From positions 4,948,755-5,012,754 of the forward strand of contig NC_080063.1 in NCBI RefSeq assembly GCF_026212465.1: 64,000 nucleotides of DNA, in the 5' to 3' direction. The first letter of the stretch is position 1. Each line of letters begins with the position of its first letter. This document shows positions 1 to 12,800 of the stretch, one piece after another. The notes beneath the pieces are model-generated. The model did not search any database and was not told the DNA's origin. It saw only the letters and a program-made list of their open reading frames with translations. The translations under genes were made by a program, and so were the position numbers. Origin of the DNA: Amaranthus tricolor. Its lineage: Eukaryota > Streptophyta > Magnoliopsida > Caryophyllales > Amaranthaceae.

Positions 1-624
1 CTTCTTTTATCTTTAATTTATAAATGAAGGCCAAATTACCTTTTAAAGGTCTTCTAAACCAGGATGTCACCTTGAACGATTTGGGTTGCGTTTCATGGTG
101 ATTGGGGACGAAAGTTTACGGATCGCGGAACGTGGCTACGTCCATGTTCCATGTAATTATGGTTGTAGGTCATGAAGAATCGAATCGTTGCTACAAGAGT
201 GAAAGGAAAGCCTTTGGTATAGGCCAACCTAGGATTCTCCACATCATTTTAATATAAGACAATATTTTGGATTTATATAATGACCCAATAATTTTCAGGG
301 GGCGAACCCCATTGGGACTAATAAAAGATCCACCTCTATCATAAAGCTGTCCTAATCGAGAATTGGTGAAAACAACTATCCTAAACTCCAAACGCTCAAT
401 CCATTGTCACATGATTCACTAATCTCCTTGCAAATCGCGAATCAAAAAAAGCAAATTATTGTCGATTTTGGGTTATTTTAGGGTCATTTTGAGCGGATCG
501 CGAATTCAAAAAGCGAATTGACTAACGAATTATGTTACACAGAGTCAATCTGATAGTAAACCATCAATACTACTACTTACCATCTTACTAGCCCATTTGT
601 TGATTCCCATGCTGCAGCTTTCTC
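1..624. other. Spacer downstream of the Fe-SOD gene, no gene seen
   Basis: AT-rich non-coding sequence past the 3' end of the iron superoxide dismutase gene. It repeats short motifs such as TCGCGAATC and AAAAGCGAATT around 430-530. Similar GCG-containing repeat sequence occurs near 1190-1310 and 45780-45890, so this is probably dispersed repeat. The first bases after the stop codon should include the SOD 3' untranslated region. Confidence 0.5.
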
Positions 625-3600
625 TTACTCAGCAGCACAAGCCTTTGCTGCCTCATATCTTGCATTTACAGCATCCCAGGAAACAAGTTTTTCCATGAAG
701 ATCGAAATGTAATCAGGCCTTCGGTTCTGCAAAAAGACAGAAGGAGATTTATTCACCAACCGAGATGAGTTTTCTTTTCATTTTTTGAGGTTCGTGGAAG
801 AAGGCATTGTAAATTGCAAGTTTACAAAGTCGGGCTAACCTGGTAGTCCAAATAGTATGCATGCTCCCAAACATCAATGGTAAGAAGAGGCTGCACCATA
901 TAATTCCACATACATCAAAATGAAGATAAGGTTATAAGATCCGAGGAAAGTACTTGTAATTGTTAGCTCACAAAAATATGCTAGTGAAGGACTTAAGGCA
1001 TTCTACTCACATAGTAATCCCAAACAAGAGGGGTTACAGCATTTGGGGTCTTGACAATTAAGAGCTTCTTGTCATCTTCTGATGGCTTGGGATTTACTGC
1101 ATTTCCGACATCCAACGTGTTAGATTTGTCTGCATTCCAAGGATGTACAAATGGACCTCATAACTACGATAGCGGGATAATCAAGACAAAGAAATTCACG
1201 TGGAATAATATGGAAAAAAATCGCGTCAGTGGATGTGTTTGCGAAAACATTTGTGGTGTCGCGGAAAACAACTATAATGGAGAAATAACGCGAATCGCAG
1301 CCGATGCGGTGTGATTTTTGAAATAAATGTCACATAAGGAGGTATTTGAACTTATAATTGCATTTTTGTTGTTGAACTATAATTATTATGCAATAATATG
1401 CAACTAGCTATTATAAGTGCAATATTTGAGATTCTTTTAGTGTATAATTAATTAACTTATTAGTTATTTAGTTAGTTATTTTATTTATCAACTACAATTA
1501 TGAATAACTATAATTTAAGTGATCGAAATAATTAAAGTTAATGGGTATTAATGAAATTTTAATGGGAAGACAAATAACATCTTAACGGTGAAATATCATT
1601 ATAACAGTAAATTAACGGGTGTTACACGTTAAGTAACAGTCAACGCGGCATTTTGGCTGTGAAATTTCATGCACCATTTTATAACGGGATTTAACATCGC
1701 GACAACTTTCAAACAGGTTATATAACAGGAGTTACGTAATGTAACGGGGGAGTTTTTTTTTTCAGCGTGGAAATCATGTTCATGACCAAAAACTTTGAAA
1801 TATGGACTCACAAACTAGCCAAGCCCAGCCAGATCCAAACTGTGTAGCTGCAGCAGTCTTGAATTCAGAAGTAAATGTTTCAAAAGAACCAAAATCCTTT
1901 TCAATTTGCGCCAAAAGCTCGCCAGAAGGCTTTCCTCCACCACCAGGCTTCATCGACTCCCAAAAGAATTCATGGTTCCAGGCCTACAAATAAAGTGTTA
2001 TTAGTTTACTACGTCCGCAATTGAGATTCTATGAACGACAGTTTTCATCAGAAGAAAGTTCTAAATTCATACCTGAGCTGCATTATTGAAAGACGGAAGA
2101 AAATCGCCTTTGTTATATGTGATACGTATGACTTCTTCGAGTGGCAACTCGTCTAGTTCTGTACCAACTATCTGCTTGTTCAAGTTATCCACATATGCTC
2201 TGTGATGCTTCCCCCAATGAAAGTCAAATGTCTGTTTGCTCATGATAGGCTCCAAGGCATCCTGTAAAGTAGTAAGCCATTTTTCAGCAGTAAAAGGCAA
2301 ACTTTATACGCCTAAATAGAGTGGACGGGGAGAAACCCTTCCTAGATGGTGGGCTCCTCTCTCCATACTGATGCAAACTAGGTTGGTTAGTTGTTCTAAC
2401 TGTTTGTAGAGTTCGTTTGGATTTATAGAAAACTTTCATTCTCCGAAAAAAACCCCAAGAATTTTAGCCATCATACAAGATAATGTTATCTGAATTGAGC
2501 TACATACAAAAATGGATTCAACTTCTTTATAGTCTATGTGATAAATGATAATTAAGATGCTATACGAAAAAGTGGAATATACATTATAGAGAATGTTTTC
2601 ACAACGATACATCATATTGCAAAAATGTGTACTAGCTATATGCAAGAAGTATCAGATTAGATATATGAGTTTTTGTGTAATTTGAGTCTTACGAATGGAT
2701 ACGGAGGGGGCTTCAAGTCAAACTTTGCCGTAACAACAGTTGCACCACCTCTTCTTACTCGTGTCTGCAGCATTATACAACAACTATCAAAAGCAAATTC
2801 AAGTAGTTATGACATCAAGACCAAAACTTCAGCTAATGGCGGGTAGAAAAGAGAATATGATAAATACCTTCAAGATTTACAGCAAAACATGAAAAAAGGA
2901 TGCAATTTCATTGAGAAACCCATAATAAAACAGAAAAGAACATAATGCTCCATATGCTATTGCTTCTTCTCATGGTGGAACTGAAATTAAATTTAACCCA
3001 TTCCATTTTACTTAATCCATTTTATTCTAGTTGCAACATTTGATCATCAAAACTGACACATCTATTGCTTAAATATTGTAACGAAAAAAACAAAGATGGT
3101 ATAAAGTAATGGAGCTTGTGGTAATCATAATTGATCAGTCACTCTGTTGAGCTTAATAGAAGTGAAACACAAACCAAAATCTTCAACGTCATCTAGCCAC
3201 TCAAATTCTTTTTAGTGCTCAAATAACTTTTGGGATTGAGGTTCTGACATTGTTGTGTTGTTGTGCTCTAGAAAACTACCAACTCAAGCAACCAAAATTG
3301 GCAAGTTCTAAAATCTAAGGGGGTGTTAGGTTTGGAGAAAACAGTTTCTTTAGAAACTTTTTTCCCTACATTCAACATGGGAATTAAAATATAAAATGGA
3401 TAAATTGGTCGAAAAAGTTTTTCAATCACTTTAAGAACATTTTCTAATGAGAATAAAAGGAAACCAATTTTCCTCCACCCTTCCATTCCCAAATCCTCCA
3501 TTCCCCCCCGAAAGTTTTACATCAAACCAAACAATGTATCATTAGCATTTTCCACTGAAAAATACTCATTATTATCCGCCAAAACAAACATCCCCTTATA

Positions 3601-4354
3601 GTAGGGGAAAGTATTGCCAGCACTTCAAATCTCCCTAGACAAAAGCAAATAGGTAGTATAAGAAAACTCAATATCAAATTTGACTAAACAAGAGTCCCAT
3701 GAAGCATGCTCCAATTCCAACTCCACTGAACTAACTTTAAGTTGAATGCTAATAGTAGTATAAACACACTAAACCCTCCCCACCAATTCTTGTATAAAAG
3801 CTTAGACTTTAGCTATCACAGTAAACTCCTAACAAAATCCTATCACAAAACATTGGAATCCACACTTCACCACAAAAAAAAAAAAAGTCAATCCACAAGT
3901 AATACCAACCAGGAAGAAAGGCACTATTTTCAACTAAATGAACACATAGTCACCAAGAAATTGTTCACCAATTACTCACCCAAGAACTATCCCTAATCAA
4001 ATCAACCACAAAATCAAAAAGAAAACAGAATTTTTAAAAAGTTAATACAAAAAGCAAGTATTAAGATTAAGACAAAAGCAAGAGAGAGAGCATATGTGAT
4101 GAAAACACCCACTTCATGGGATTTCCATGGTGAGACGGGGATAGATTTCAATCCTCCTTTGAACCCTACAAATATCGAAAAAGGGTTAAAACATTGATTC
4201 ATAAGTTTTGCAAACTTTAATATTAACATCTAATTGATTTGTTATCTAGAAAAATATATTTAGAAGAGAAGAAATGAAGAGGGTAAAACAGACCTTCATG
4301 GGGGATGATTGTAGAAGACAAGGAAATTCCAGAAGTTGCAGAAACAGCGGACAT
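625..4354 (-). CDS. SODB: Iron superoxide dismutase, plastid type, 8 exons
   Basis: Converts superoxide to oxygen and hydrogen peroxide at a mononuclear iron site; plant Fe-SODs act mainly in the chloroplast. Exons (minus): 4294-4354, 4113-4165, 2693-2764, 2073-2261, 1812-1983, 1011-1129, 840-890 and 625-726. They join in phase to 272 aa ending in TAA. The first ~50 residues are Ser/Thr-rich and look like a transit peptide. The Fe/Mn-SOD alpha-hairpin domain begins near residue 55 (KPPPYPF-DALEP), followed by the C-terminal alpha/beta domain. By alignment with bacterial SodB the iron ligands are His77 (FHWGKHH), His129 (WNHEFFW), Asp228 and His232 (DVWEHAYY), all present. The start is the only suitable ATG, about 120 bp below a TATATA. 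The donor of exon 2 could lie a few bases away (GAA|GTGGGT chosen). Intron 2 carries a MITE-like repeat. Family certain; FSD1/2/3-type assignment not made. Confidence 0.95.
1130..1811. repeat. Repeat-like sequence in Fe-SOD intron 5
   Basis: This intron holds GCG-rich dispersed-repeat sequence (for example 1190-1310) and a stretch with recurring TAACGG/TAACGGG and TTATAAC words (1580-1760). No open frame in it makes sense as protein. The composition differs from the AT-rich introns nearby and suggests an old insertion, but I could not find its ends. Confidence 0.3.
3319..3595. mobile_element. MITE-like element in Fe-SOD intron 2
   Basis: The left end reads GGGGGTGTTAGGTTTGG and the reverse complement of the right end reads GGGGATGTTTGTTTTGG, imperfect ~20-bp inverted ends of the PIF/Harbinger type. 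The flanks are TAA on the left and TTA on the right, so the target duplication is not clean. About 277 bp, non-coding. Confidence 0.4.
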
Positions 4355-4473
4355 TTTCACGTTGGTGCTGGGAGAAAAAGTTATCTAGTCTGTAGAATAT
4401 TAGTGTTTGTTTGAGAGACTATGCCCTTGACAGATGGGTGTGCCAGACACACTCTCCAATCATAGACTCGTGG

Positions 4474-4479
4474 TATATA
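4474..4479 (-). promoter_or_regulatory. Candidate TATA box of the Fe-SOD gene
   Basis: A TATATA hexamer on the minus strand, in the context CTATATACC, lies 120 bp upstream of the ATG at 4354. It would give a short 5' untranslated leader of roughly 80-90 bases. An ATTGG (inverted CCAAT) motif lies about 20 bases downstream of it. Position is the only evidence. Confidence 0.4.
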
Positions 4480-6808
4480 GCCCTTGATACTTGATATTCA
4501 TATTCATATTGATAATGCCTCTCTACCATAGCCCATAGACTCCAATTCAAGTGGACTTTCATCCCACTTCAAAATATATTTATTATTATGTAAAAATTCA
4601 GGTGGATATAAAGATTGATTTTAAATTAATTATAAAGATAACTTGTATAAATAGCTCTGTGCCCACAGGGGTAGGAGGGTATGCGATTCTAGAGGATTGG
4701 AATGGGATGAGAATTCAGAGGGTATGACATCCCAATGTAAAAATGCCTAACCAAACATTGGAATGGTTGTGATACCATTCCATACCATTAAAAAAGAATC
4801 AACCAAACATGCCCTTAATATATATTTTATTTGTCCCTCTTATTTTACACCCAATGTAAAATAAATGAAATTTAGTGAAAAGAGACATTGAGTTTGATAA
4901 TGAAACAAAATTAAGTGAAGGATATAATAAATGGTTAAGATAGAGAAAGTATAATTTTATAGGTGGAATTAAAAAAATGAAAAGCCAATACGAAAAATTA
5001 AAATAAGAAATAGTGCAAAATAAAAGAGATTCACGGTGTATCAAAATATTACAATCATTGTTTCTCTTGCTTAACAACACTTTTGAGTTTAGCAAGCCTT
5101 AGTAATTTTACACTTTTTTGACAATGAGCTCTCCACTTTTTAATAATTTCGTCTCATACATAAATTTAATCTTTGTTTTGATATTAATTATTTATTTTTA
5201 TCATCCACTTGATTTTTAAGTTATTTTCCAACTTAATTTTTATTTTTACTAATTTCACTTAAAAATCAAATGGTGCTAATTAAGAGGAATAAAAGGAATT
5301 ACGTGCACCAACCTAAATTATTAGGAAATATGACGAGTTAGAGGATGTGGGGTAGTGGGGTGAAGGATGAGAAATGTAGGCTGCTGGTGAATAAACAATT
5401 AACGAATGATACAACAAGAATACAGTCTGCACTATGTTTATATTTGAGTTATTCCTTTTTAGAAGGGTAAATGTTTTGATCTAATGTTTTCTCATGAACT
5501 CTCAAAAGGACAAAATATCATCCCATCCAACACGAATCCTTAAACTCCATGTGATTCCTTCATGATGCAAAATCAAAGAGACTAACGAGTACATTTGAAA
5601 ATCGATTTAACATTGCAAGTGATGAATAAAAAATCGTTACAATAATATTAGCTGTTTTTTAGCTTCTTTATTCCCCCTAAAATTCTAATCAAACATGCAT
5701 TATATTTGAAAAATTAAAAATATTATGGAAAATTCAAATCTTTTCTGACACTATTAAGGAAAAACATTCAAAATTTTAAGATGAGTTTAATGAAAATTTA
5801 AAATGAATAAGATAAATTATCAACAAAATGAACGAAATAAGATAAGTTTTAAAAGCGTGTAATTCTCAAATCTGTGATTTGGAGTTGTTCGCAGTTAATA
5901 ACTGCGAACAGGTCAAAAAAAACAAACTATCTGTTCCCAGTTAGTAACTGGGAACAACTTTGACTTTTTTTTGATAACTGCGAACAACTACTTCACTTTT
6001 TTTTTTTGACTTGTGCAAATTTGTGGAGCATGCTGTTCCCAATTACAAACTGCGAACAGGTCAAATAAAAAAAGTCAAAGTTGTTCGCAGTTAGTAACTG
6101 AAAATAGCTAGTTTGTTTTTTTTAACCTGTTAACAGCCCCAAACCACAGATTTGAGAATTGCATGCTTACTTTTGGAAATAAGTTGAAACTTATCTTATT
6201 TCGTTCATTTTATTGTTAATTTGTCTTAATCATTTCAAATTTTTGAGTTTAGTAAGTTTGTAATATATACTATTTAGTAATTGTGTTTGAACAAATGTTT
6301 GTAATTTTATTATACAATAATAATTGAATAAAGAATTTCATTTGTAAAAAGAAGAAAATATTTTTGAACCTAACAATGGTAAAACCAACAAAAAAATATA
6401 TGATCTTTGACTTTTAAATCAACCACTACAATAATACAATACAAAACTTGATTTTATGATATGAAATTCCAACCCCAACAAATAAGTTCACATAAGTTGA
6501 CAATTAAAGGCTCCTGATAAGTTATATATTGCGCAATACAGACTAATCTGTGACCTTTTATCATGTTGACTTCTGATATCATGTTAAGTATTTAACTCAA
6601 ACATAAATTTATGCTTTTGATAGAAACCCTATAATATATTATATACTCATAAAAAACATAAATTTAAAACAATTTGAGAACATGGAAAAATGGTATATTA
6701 TGTTATTAAACGGTATATATCATCATACATAAAATTGTAGAGCAAAACTTGATCTTGACTGCCAAATAATGGGGAAAAAGCAAGAAAAGTCCAAATTTAA
6801 AAAGAAAA
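4480..6808. other. Spacer with MITE remnant and fold-back element
   Basis: No gene is visible between the Fe-SOD promoter and the DUF579 gene. Around 4795-4815 is a lone CCAAACATGCCCTTA end, the right end of a PIF/Harbinger-type MITE whose left end is not obvious. The fold-back element at 5794-6245 is listed separately. The rest is AT-rich, including the 3' flank of the DUF579 gene. Confidence 0.5.
5794..6245. mobile_element. Fold-back element with internal GTTCGCAGTTA palindromes
   Basis: The two ends are long imperfect inverted repeats of about 100 bp. The left arm has ATGAACGAAATAAGATAAG, then ATTCTCAAATCTGTG; the right arm carries the same words in reverse complement (about 6140-6240). 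Inside are near-palindromes of 23 bp: 5887-5909 (GTTCGCAGTTA...AACTGCGAAC), 5933-5955 (GTTCCCAGTTA...AACTGGGAAC) and 6035-6057, plus a half-copy at 6083. No coding capacity and no clear target duplication. The structure fits a Foldback or MULE-derived MITE. Confidence 0.6.
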
Positions 6809-7663
6809 TTAAGGACAAAATGGCTTTGATCCTAAGGCATCATCCCTATGACTTGGAATAGTAAAGTGCCTCAACCTTCCTTGTTGTTCCTTCATATAAC
6901 CTTCACACAAAAAAGCCTTAGAGAATTCATCCTCTACTTCTCTATTGACATCATGAACAAACACATGAGTTTCACCTTCCTTCTTATTCCTAGCAATCAT
7001 CCCTGCAGTATAAATCGCGGTCATCCTACCCGGTGCCTCATCATAATACCCTGTGGGTGCATCCACCATAATCAAATCCCACTCGGTTTCATAAACTTCC
7101 TTAGGCAAAGTTTTCAATGCAAGTTGACACATAGAATGTTTAGGATGAGTAATTGAAGTGCATTCTAGGCCTTTACTCAAATCCATCAAATTATGAGCTT
7201 GATTAACCTTAGTGTCATATACAACATGGTATGAATTTAACATAGGAAATCGTCGTTTAATTTGGTGAATCCATGCTTGATCTTCTTCTAGGAAGATAGT
7301 ACGTCCTCCATAGTTGAGCGCGTTCCACATAAGACTATCATGGCCTAGCCCGAAAACTAGAAAGTTACAAGGAGACTTGTTTAGTAGGATTTGGGCTGTG
7401 ACTGAAATTTCTTGGAGTGTTTGTTGGGGTGTTATGCTTGAGGTTGTGTAGTGAATAAGGGCATGAGATAAGGAAGATGGGAGTTTCGTACAAGTTGATA
7501 AACAATCGGAATCTTTTTTCACTAGTGTTTGTAAACCCGAAGTATTCATATCAGAAGACGAAAAGCTTGATCTCAAAACGAAGAGCACAAGAAAACCGAC
7601 AGTAACTCCAAGTATAATCAGCTTGATGTTAACAGGGTTTTGAGGTTTCGGCCTCATGATCAT
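6809..7663 (-). CDS. DUF579 glucuronoxylan 4-O-methyltransferase-like protein
   Basis: Intronless frame of 284 aa. Residues 12-31 form one hydrophobic membrane anchor after a short basic N-terminus, the type II layout of Golgi cell-wall enzymes. The Polysacc_synt_4 (DUF579) domain covers about 70-280 with its hallmarks: FLVFGLGHDS (101-110), GGRTIFLEED (119-128), WDLIMVDAPTG (195-205) and FVHDVNREVE (235-244). GXM members transfer a methyl group from S-adenosylmethionine to the 4-O position of glucuronic acid on xylan in secondary walls; IRX15 proteins are the sister group. The N-terminal sequence and TPQQTLQEIS favour GXM over IRX15, an inference from family knowledge. There are two candidate starts, 7663 and 7657; the second gives the MRPK start common in the family. 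Length is normal and no lesions are visible. Confidence 0.88.
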   Translation of the reverse strand: MIMRPKPQNPVNIKLIILGVTVGFLVLFVLRSSFSSSDMNTSGLQTLVKKDSDCLSTCTKLPSSLSHALIHYTTSSITPQQTLQEISVTAQILLNKSPCNFLVFGLGHDSLMWNALNYGGRTIFLEEDQAWIHQIKRRFPMLNSYHVVYDTKVNQAHNLMDLSKGLECTSITHPKHSMCQLALKTLPKEVYETEWDLIMVDAPTGYYDEAPGRMTAIYTAGMIARNKKEGETHVFVHDVNREVEDEFSKAFLCEGYMKEQQGRLRHFTIPSHRDDALGSKPFCP

Positions 7664-9853
7664 ATGAATCGAGTAGGGGATGAATCGATGAATGTTAGAA
7701 GTTAGAAGCGAATGGTGGTAAGGTGTGGATAAGGAAACAAGATCAATTTAAGGGGAAATAGCCAAATTGGTGAAGTGATCAAGACAAAGGAACAACCATA
7801 TATTGAGTTATGATGAAGCAAATACTATTTGGTGGATCTATCTGCTTGTTTGGTGGCTTATTTTTATTTGGATTATGATAGTAATGTTTGATTATAGTTT
7901 AATTATTTGATATTATTGTGAGATTTGTAAGATTTTGATTGTATCGTGTGTCAAGTAGTAACTTATAAGAAAGCTTATGCTTCACACCCAGATGTAATGG
8001 GCTGGTGCTTATATTTTAGGAGTACTTCTTAAGGTTTTAGTGGGTAGTATTCGATATCATAATCATTGCTTGGAATTCACATAAAAAGTTTGAAGTTGTT
8101 GCTTTTTGGTTAACCTAGCTTGGTGTTCTACCTTTTCATTACTATCTAAACAAAAGAACTTTGTACTAATTAAATGTAATATATACCACCTATTAATAAA
8201 AAATTGAGGTTTTGTTTCAATTGGAGAGTAAATATCACTTTTCATAATAGATGTCGAGTTCGATTGACCTAGCATTTTTTTTCTCCTATAATCAAAGAAA
8301 AAGTTATTATGGGTAATTTATGGTGTCATTAGTAATATAAATTTGATCGTAATTTTTCTTGCAAAGTTACATGTTAAAGTTTATGATATTGTTCGTCTTA
8401 CCCTATTAATTTTTTTTCGAAAAATTCATCTTATCCATATCACTTGAGAAGGTGATCTTAGATAATACCCTAATAATATTCAGTGGTAAAACTTAGGTTG
8501 GGTCGGAGGGGCAAACCCTTCCCCTAAATTTTTTGATAATATAATATATACATGATGACACATAGTAAATTCAAGTAAAAATGCTAAACTTAGTGTTACA
8601 ACTAATCTTATAATAACTAAGAGGTCATAGGTACAAACTTTGCTCCATATTTTTATTTGAAATTTTTATTGTAATTTTCACACTTCTTAATTTTTAACTC
8701 AAGTTTTATCAGTTTTAATATTAAAAAATTAGAAAGAAGAACACATGTTTCTAAATAAAATTTTCATTATTACCTGGATGATAAAAAATAAGCACTAAAA
8801 TTTATTTTTATCTAACAACCAAATGGGCTGATGGCATTTTACAATATTTTTAAAGTTAAAAATACTGGCATAAATTGTTAACTCTTGTTTGGATAGAGAG
8901 AAATGAAGAGGAAAAAAAAGATGAAGGATTTATAAGAATGAAGGTCCTCTTATTTGGATAATAAAAAGGAAGGAAAGAAATTTGAAGGGGATAAAATTTG
9001 AAGAAAAAATATTATAACTTTTGTTAAAAATACAATCTCTCTTAAAGTGAAAAGATTTAAAAAAAAAACACTTATTTTTCTTTCTTTTCCTTTCTCTTCT
9101 CTTCCTTTCTAAATAAACAAGGTGTACTCTCCCGCTTGGTGAAAATTAAACTCCTATAACTAGGATGAAAGAAAAAACACTTCATCACTAGACTAATCTA
9201 CCATCCTCTAGGCTCTAAGTCCTTTATTATGATTAGGGTAAGGTACACCGCTATCACAAGCAGCATGGTACCACAGATACACCCATTTTAGTAACCACAA
9301 AAAAAATAATAGAACTAGTACCAAAAGTCCCTAACTTGTAGATCTATGTCATCGTCAGGAGCAATTTCAGTAGTTGGCATAACTTCAACTTAGGAATACA
9401 TGTCTCGATCTTACGTTCCTACTCTTTCAAATTAAGATGAAGTGGGACAAAGAAAAGTTAGCAAGTAACATCAGAACATTAAAATCCAACAATACAACTA
9501 CAACAAACTATCAACACGAGAAGTATAATGAGATCTTTTGCTGTACAAAGGACTCAGAGTGCCGGTTTCACCAGCAGAACAAATTATTACATACCAATCA
9601 CCAGCCTATCAGCTTTCTATAAAAAGAAACGAATGTCTAAAAAGGGGTAACAGCATTATGCTACTCAAATGTTACTATATCGGAACCAACATTTAATGCA
9701 ACTTCTTAACCAAATCCAATACCAGTAGTGCAGGTTTCCTAAGAGGCTACAAAGTTGTTTTCATCAGCTCCCGAGCAATCCCATAAACCCAACTTGTAGA
9801 TGCAAAGGAAATAAATTGACATCGTATCCATATTGAGTATATATCACTTTTTG
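7664..9853. other. Spacer between the DUF579 gene and the zinc-ribbon gene
   Basis: Non-coding, AT-rich. It holds the promoter of the DUF579 gene at its left end (a TATATG lies near 7798 on the minus strand) and the 3' untranslated region of the zinc-ribbon gene at its right end. A MITE-like repeat lies at about 8884-9121. Nothing else is recognisable. Confidence 0.5.
8884..9121. mobile_element. MITE-like element with TTGTTT ends
   Basis: The left end CTTGTTTGGATAGAGAGAAA pairs imperfectly with the right end, whose reverse complement begins CTTGTTTATTTAGAAAGG. Both are followed by purine-rich AGGAAA-type sequence. About 238 bp, non-coding. No target duplication is visible, so the exact ends are uncertain. 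Confidence 0.35.
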
Positions 9854-12800
9854 TTACTTTTCCTCAAATTCAACATCTATAATTTCAGACTTGGACTTGG
9901 ATTTCGACCATGGATTTTTTTTGTCACCTTTTGAGAAGAAATCACCTTGTGGTTGCCAGACAATGTTGCCGCAACCTTGACAACATATCATACTGTTCTT
10001 AACACCTACAAATTCCCTCTTGCATGCTGGGCAAGCACCCTGTCGAAGATTTCCATTCAGAATACAAAACGTGCATGAGAATACTTGCGGAAACCAAATG
10101 GTAATTTATAAATGCATATCCCATTAAGTATTTTTCTCACAAGTTGATGGGAAGTAAAAGCTAGGCAGCCATCTATGTTTCCAATCATTAATGTATACAA
10201 CTACAGCGAAGAAGCTCAGGGACAAATTACAGAAGTATGTTGCAAGATAACAAACAGCATGGAAATTTTGTCAAAGTAAGAACCAAAACATTTCATCCAA
10301 TCCTACAACCTGGAGCTACTATCAACATACATATTACAAAAAAAAAACCACTCCCTTGAGCGGAACAGATTTAATTCCAGATACCAGAAACATCAATAAC
10401 CTCTCCTAGATGACTGTAACCAACATTCGTGGAACTATGGGAGTAACTAATACACCTCATATCTTTACAAATGATAATTATTACCATACTGTTCTACATC
10501 TGCCTTTCAAGACATTCATCTCCAGATAGGTTTCACATAAAGATTCACTAAAGCATAGCTCAATAGGAACAAGACTCAAGACCTCTGAATCAAGGATTAT
10601 TCTGTTTATAACGGGAAACTGGGGAAGCACAGAAAACATGCCAAAAAGTTTCTACCAAACGAAGCTTTTGTAGTTCCGATCCAACAAAACAAAACCGTGC
10701 ATTTGCGTATGGAAAAACAGGGAGCGAACATGAGATTACAAACCCAAGAAAACAAATCCTACTTCACGTAAACAAGCAATTTACACCAATATGTACATAT
10801 AGTAAATGTTGTTGGCACCATTGTAATTGACAAGATAATCTCAAACTTGACCAACAAAACTTCATAGCATTTGAAGATCAGTTTTAAGACACTTAAATCT
10901 AACGGAAATTTAATATTGGTATATGCTTTCCTTTTCTGTTTCTCCCCATAAGGTACTAAGGTGAATATTGAAATACACAATGAATTACAAATTACAAAAC
11001 TAAAATCTCAGAGTCCAAATGATGATGTGTTTAATATAATTGAGAATCTAGCAAATAATATCCAAAGAGTTTGCAAAGTTCTTGAATAATTAGTTCTGTA
11101 GGCGTCAATGTATGAATTAATCTTACAATCCCTTGCAAAATGAATTCATTACTCAATTCAAAATGAAAAAACCATGCAATGAACCAATGCAATATTTGCG
11201 AACAAAAGCTTAAAACAAGCATTTTGCCAATACGTGACCTTTGGGAGTATTTCTATCATACTCTCATCGTCTAACACAATTGATAGTTCTTTATTTAGGG
11301 AAAGGAAAACAAAAAGGAAAATAACGCAACATTGAGTAGCTTTCAAAAAAACTTGTTACCATATCATGGTGTATTTTGTTCGTTAATGATATTGTATCAG
11401 TGGACGAACTAGCAATGATGTAGATGTAGATGATAAACTAGAGATGTGGAGGGAAACATTAAAATTAAGAGTCATAGTATGTCGAAGTAAGAAAGAGGAT
11501 AGAGAATGTTGTTTTGACATGGAGGATCATAATTGATTGCATGAGTAATTTTCTTGATGGTGTACCAGTTGGGTATAGGTGCTTGGAGGGGATGGGGGTG
11601 GGTTTCTTTGAGTTAATTATGGCACGAAATCTAAAAATACAGTAAGTAACAAGTAGAATATAGAGGAAGCTAAGGATACTGTATTGCATAGTGTAAAAAC
11701 GTAAGCGTTTCAAGCAACACAAAACTCCATAGTGAATTAACACAATAGAATTCTCGACATAATTATCCACTTTCACTTCCTTTGCTTATATACTACTTCG
11801 GTATAATCATATAGATTCCATTCAAACAACCAGAACAATAACTTCTTAAGCAATGATCACAAATGACAAACTTTAAAACTTTCAAGAACCTTGGCACTTC
11901 CCTACTATATACGAGCTTCTTCGATTCAAAACAAAGGAGTTGTAAAGTTATATACATAGGATCTCCTTCTAAGCAAGAGTTTAAAGTGCTTAATTTTTTA
12001 CAAGGAGATATTGATTAAAAGATTAAGGAAAGAATTCAGTAACGGTGAATCTGAGTTGCGACTAATATATCATGTGACTGAAGTTTGCCACTAAGGTTAA
12101 CATTATCAGACTGTCATTAGAACAACACATCTAATGAGTTAGAATGCGTAGAGATTGTTGTAGAAAGAAGGTAGTAGATGAGATGTGTATTTAAGAAAGG
12201 AAGTGGACACTTTATATGATAGATTCAAAATAAAGATTGAAGAAAATATGTTGGAGACACAAATATTGAAGAAAAAATGAGTCAAACCTATGTGTTGGTT
12301 AGGTTATGTACATAGAAGACAAAAAAATGCACTAGTTAGAAAAGTGGAGGTTAGAACCTTAAGGAGCGTAAAAGAGAAATAGGTAATCCAAAGATGATGT
12401 CGATGTTTAATAGCAAGAGTGAAGAACATGCATTGAGATTTGGAGGACCACATGACAATATATAGGACAGATCATTAGGAGTGATTTACTTAGTAGTACA
12501 TTAGTATTAGATACAGTTGAATAACGTATAATAATCTTTATCATTGATTGTTATTCATATTGATTTGTTTTGGTTCACGTACCTGACTCCATATGTCGGG
12601 ATTAAGGCTTTAGCATTGTTGTTGTATCTAGAGAAAGTAATGATAACGGGAACTAAAGAGGACCAATGCCTAACTACCTGATTATAGGTATTCAAAACAT
12701 ACACCCCTTATGGCTTCCTTTAACACCATTTAATTTTCTTTAAAGTAAACAAAATTGAGATGTACCTGAACCCTCATAACAGCAAATATAGACAACCAAC

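Noticed and set aside
191..391. Minus-strand 66-codon frame at the left edge
   Set aside because: No motif, no splice context and repeat-like composition; reads as chance.
11031..11776. Several minus-strand frames in intron 3 of the zinc-ribbon gene
   Set aside because: Hydrophobic AT-rich chance frames; none continues the phases of the flanking exons and none has a recognisable domain.
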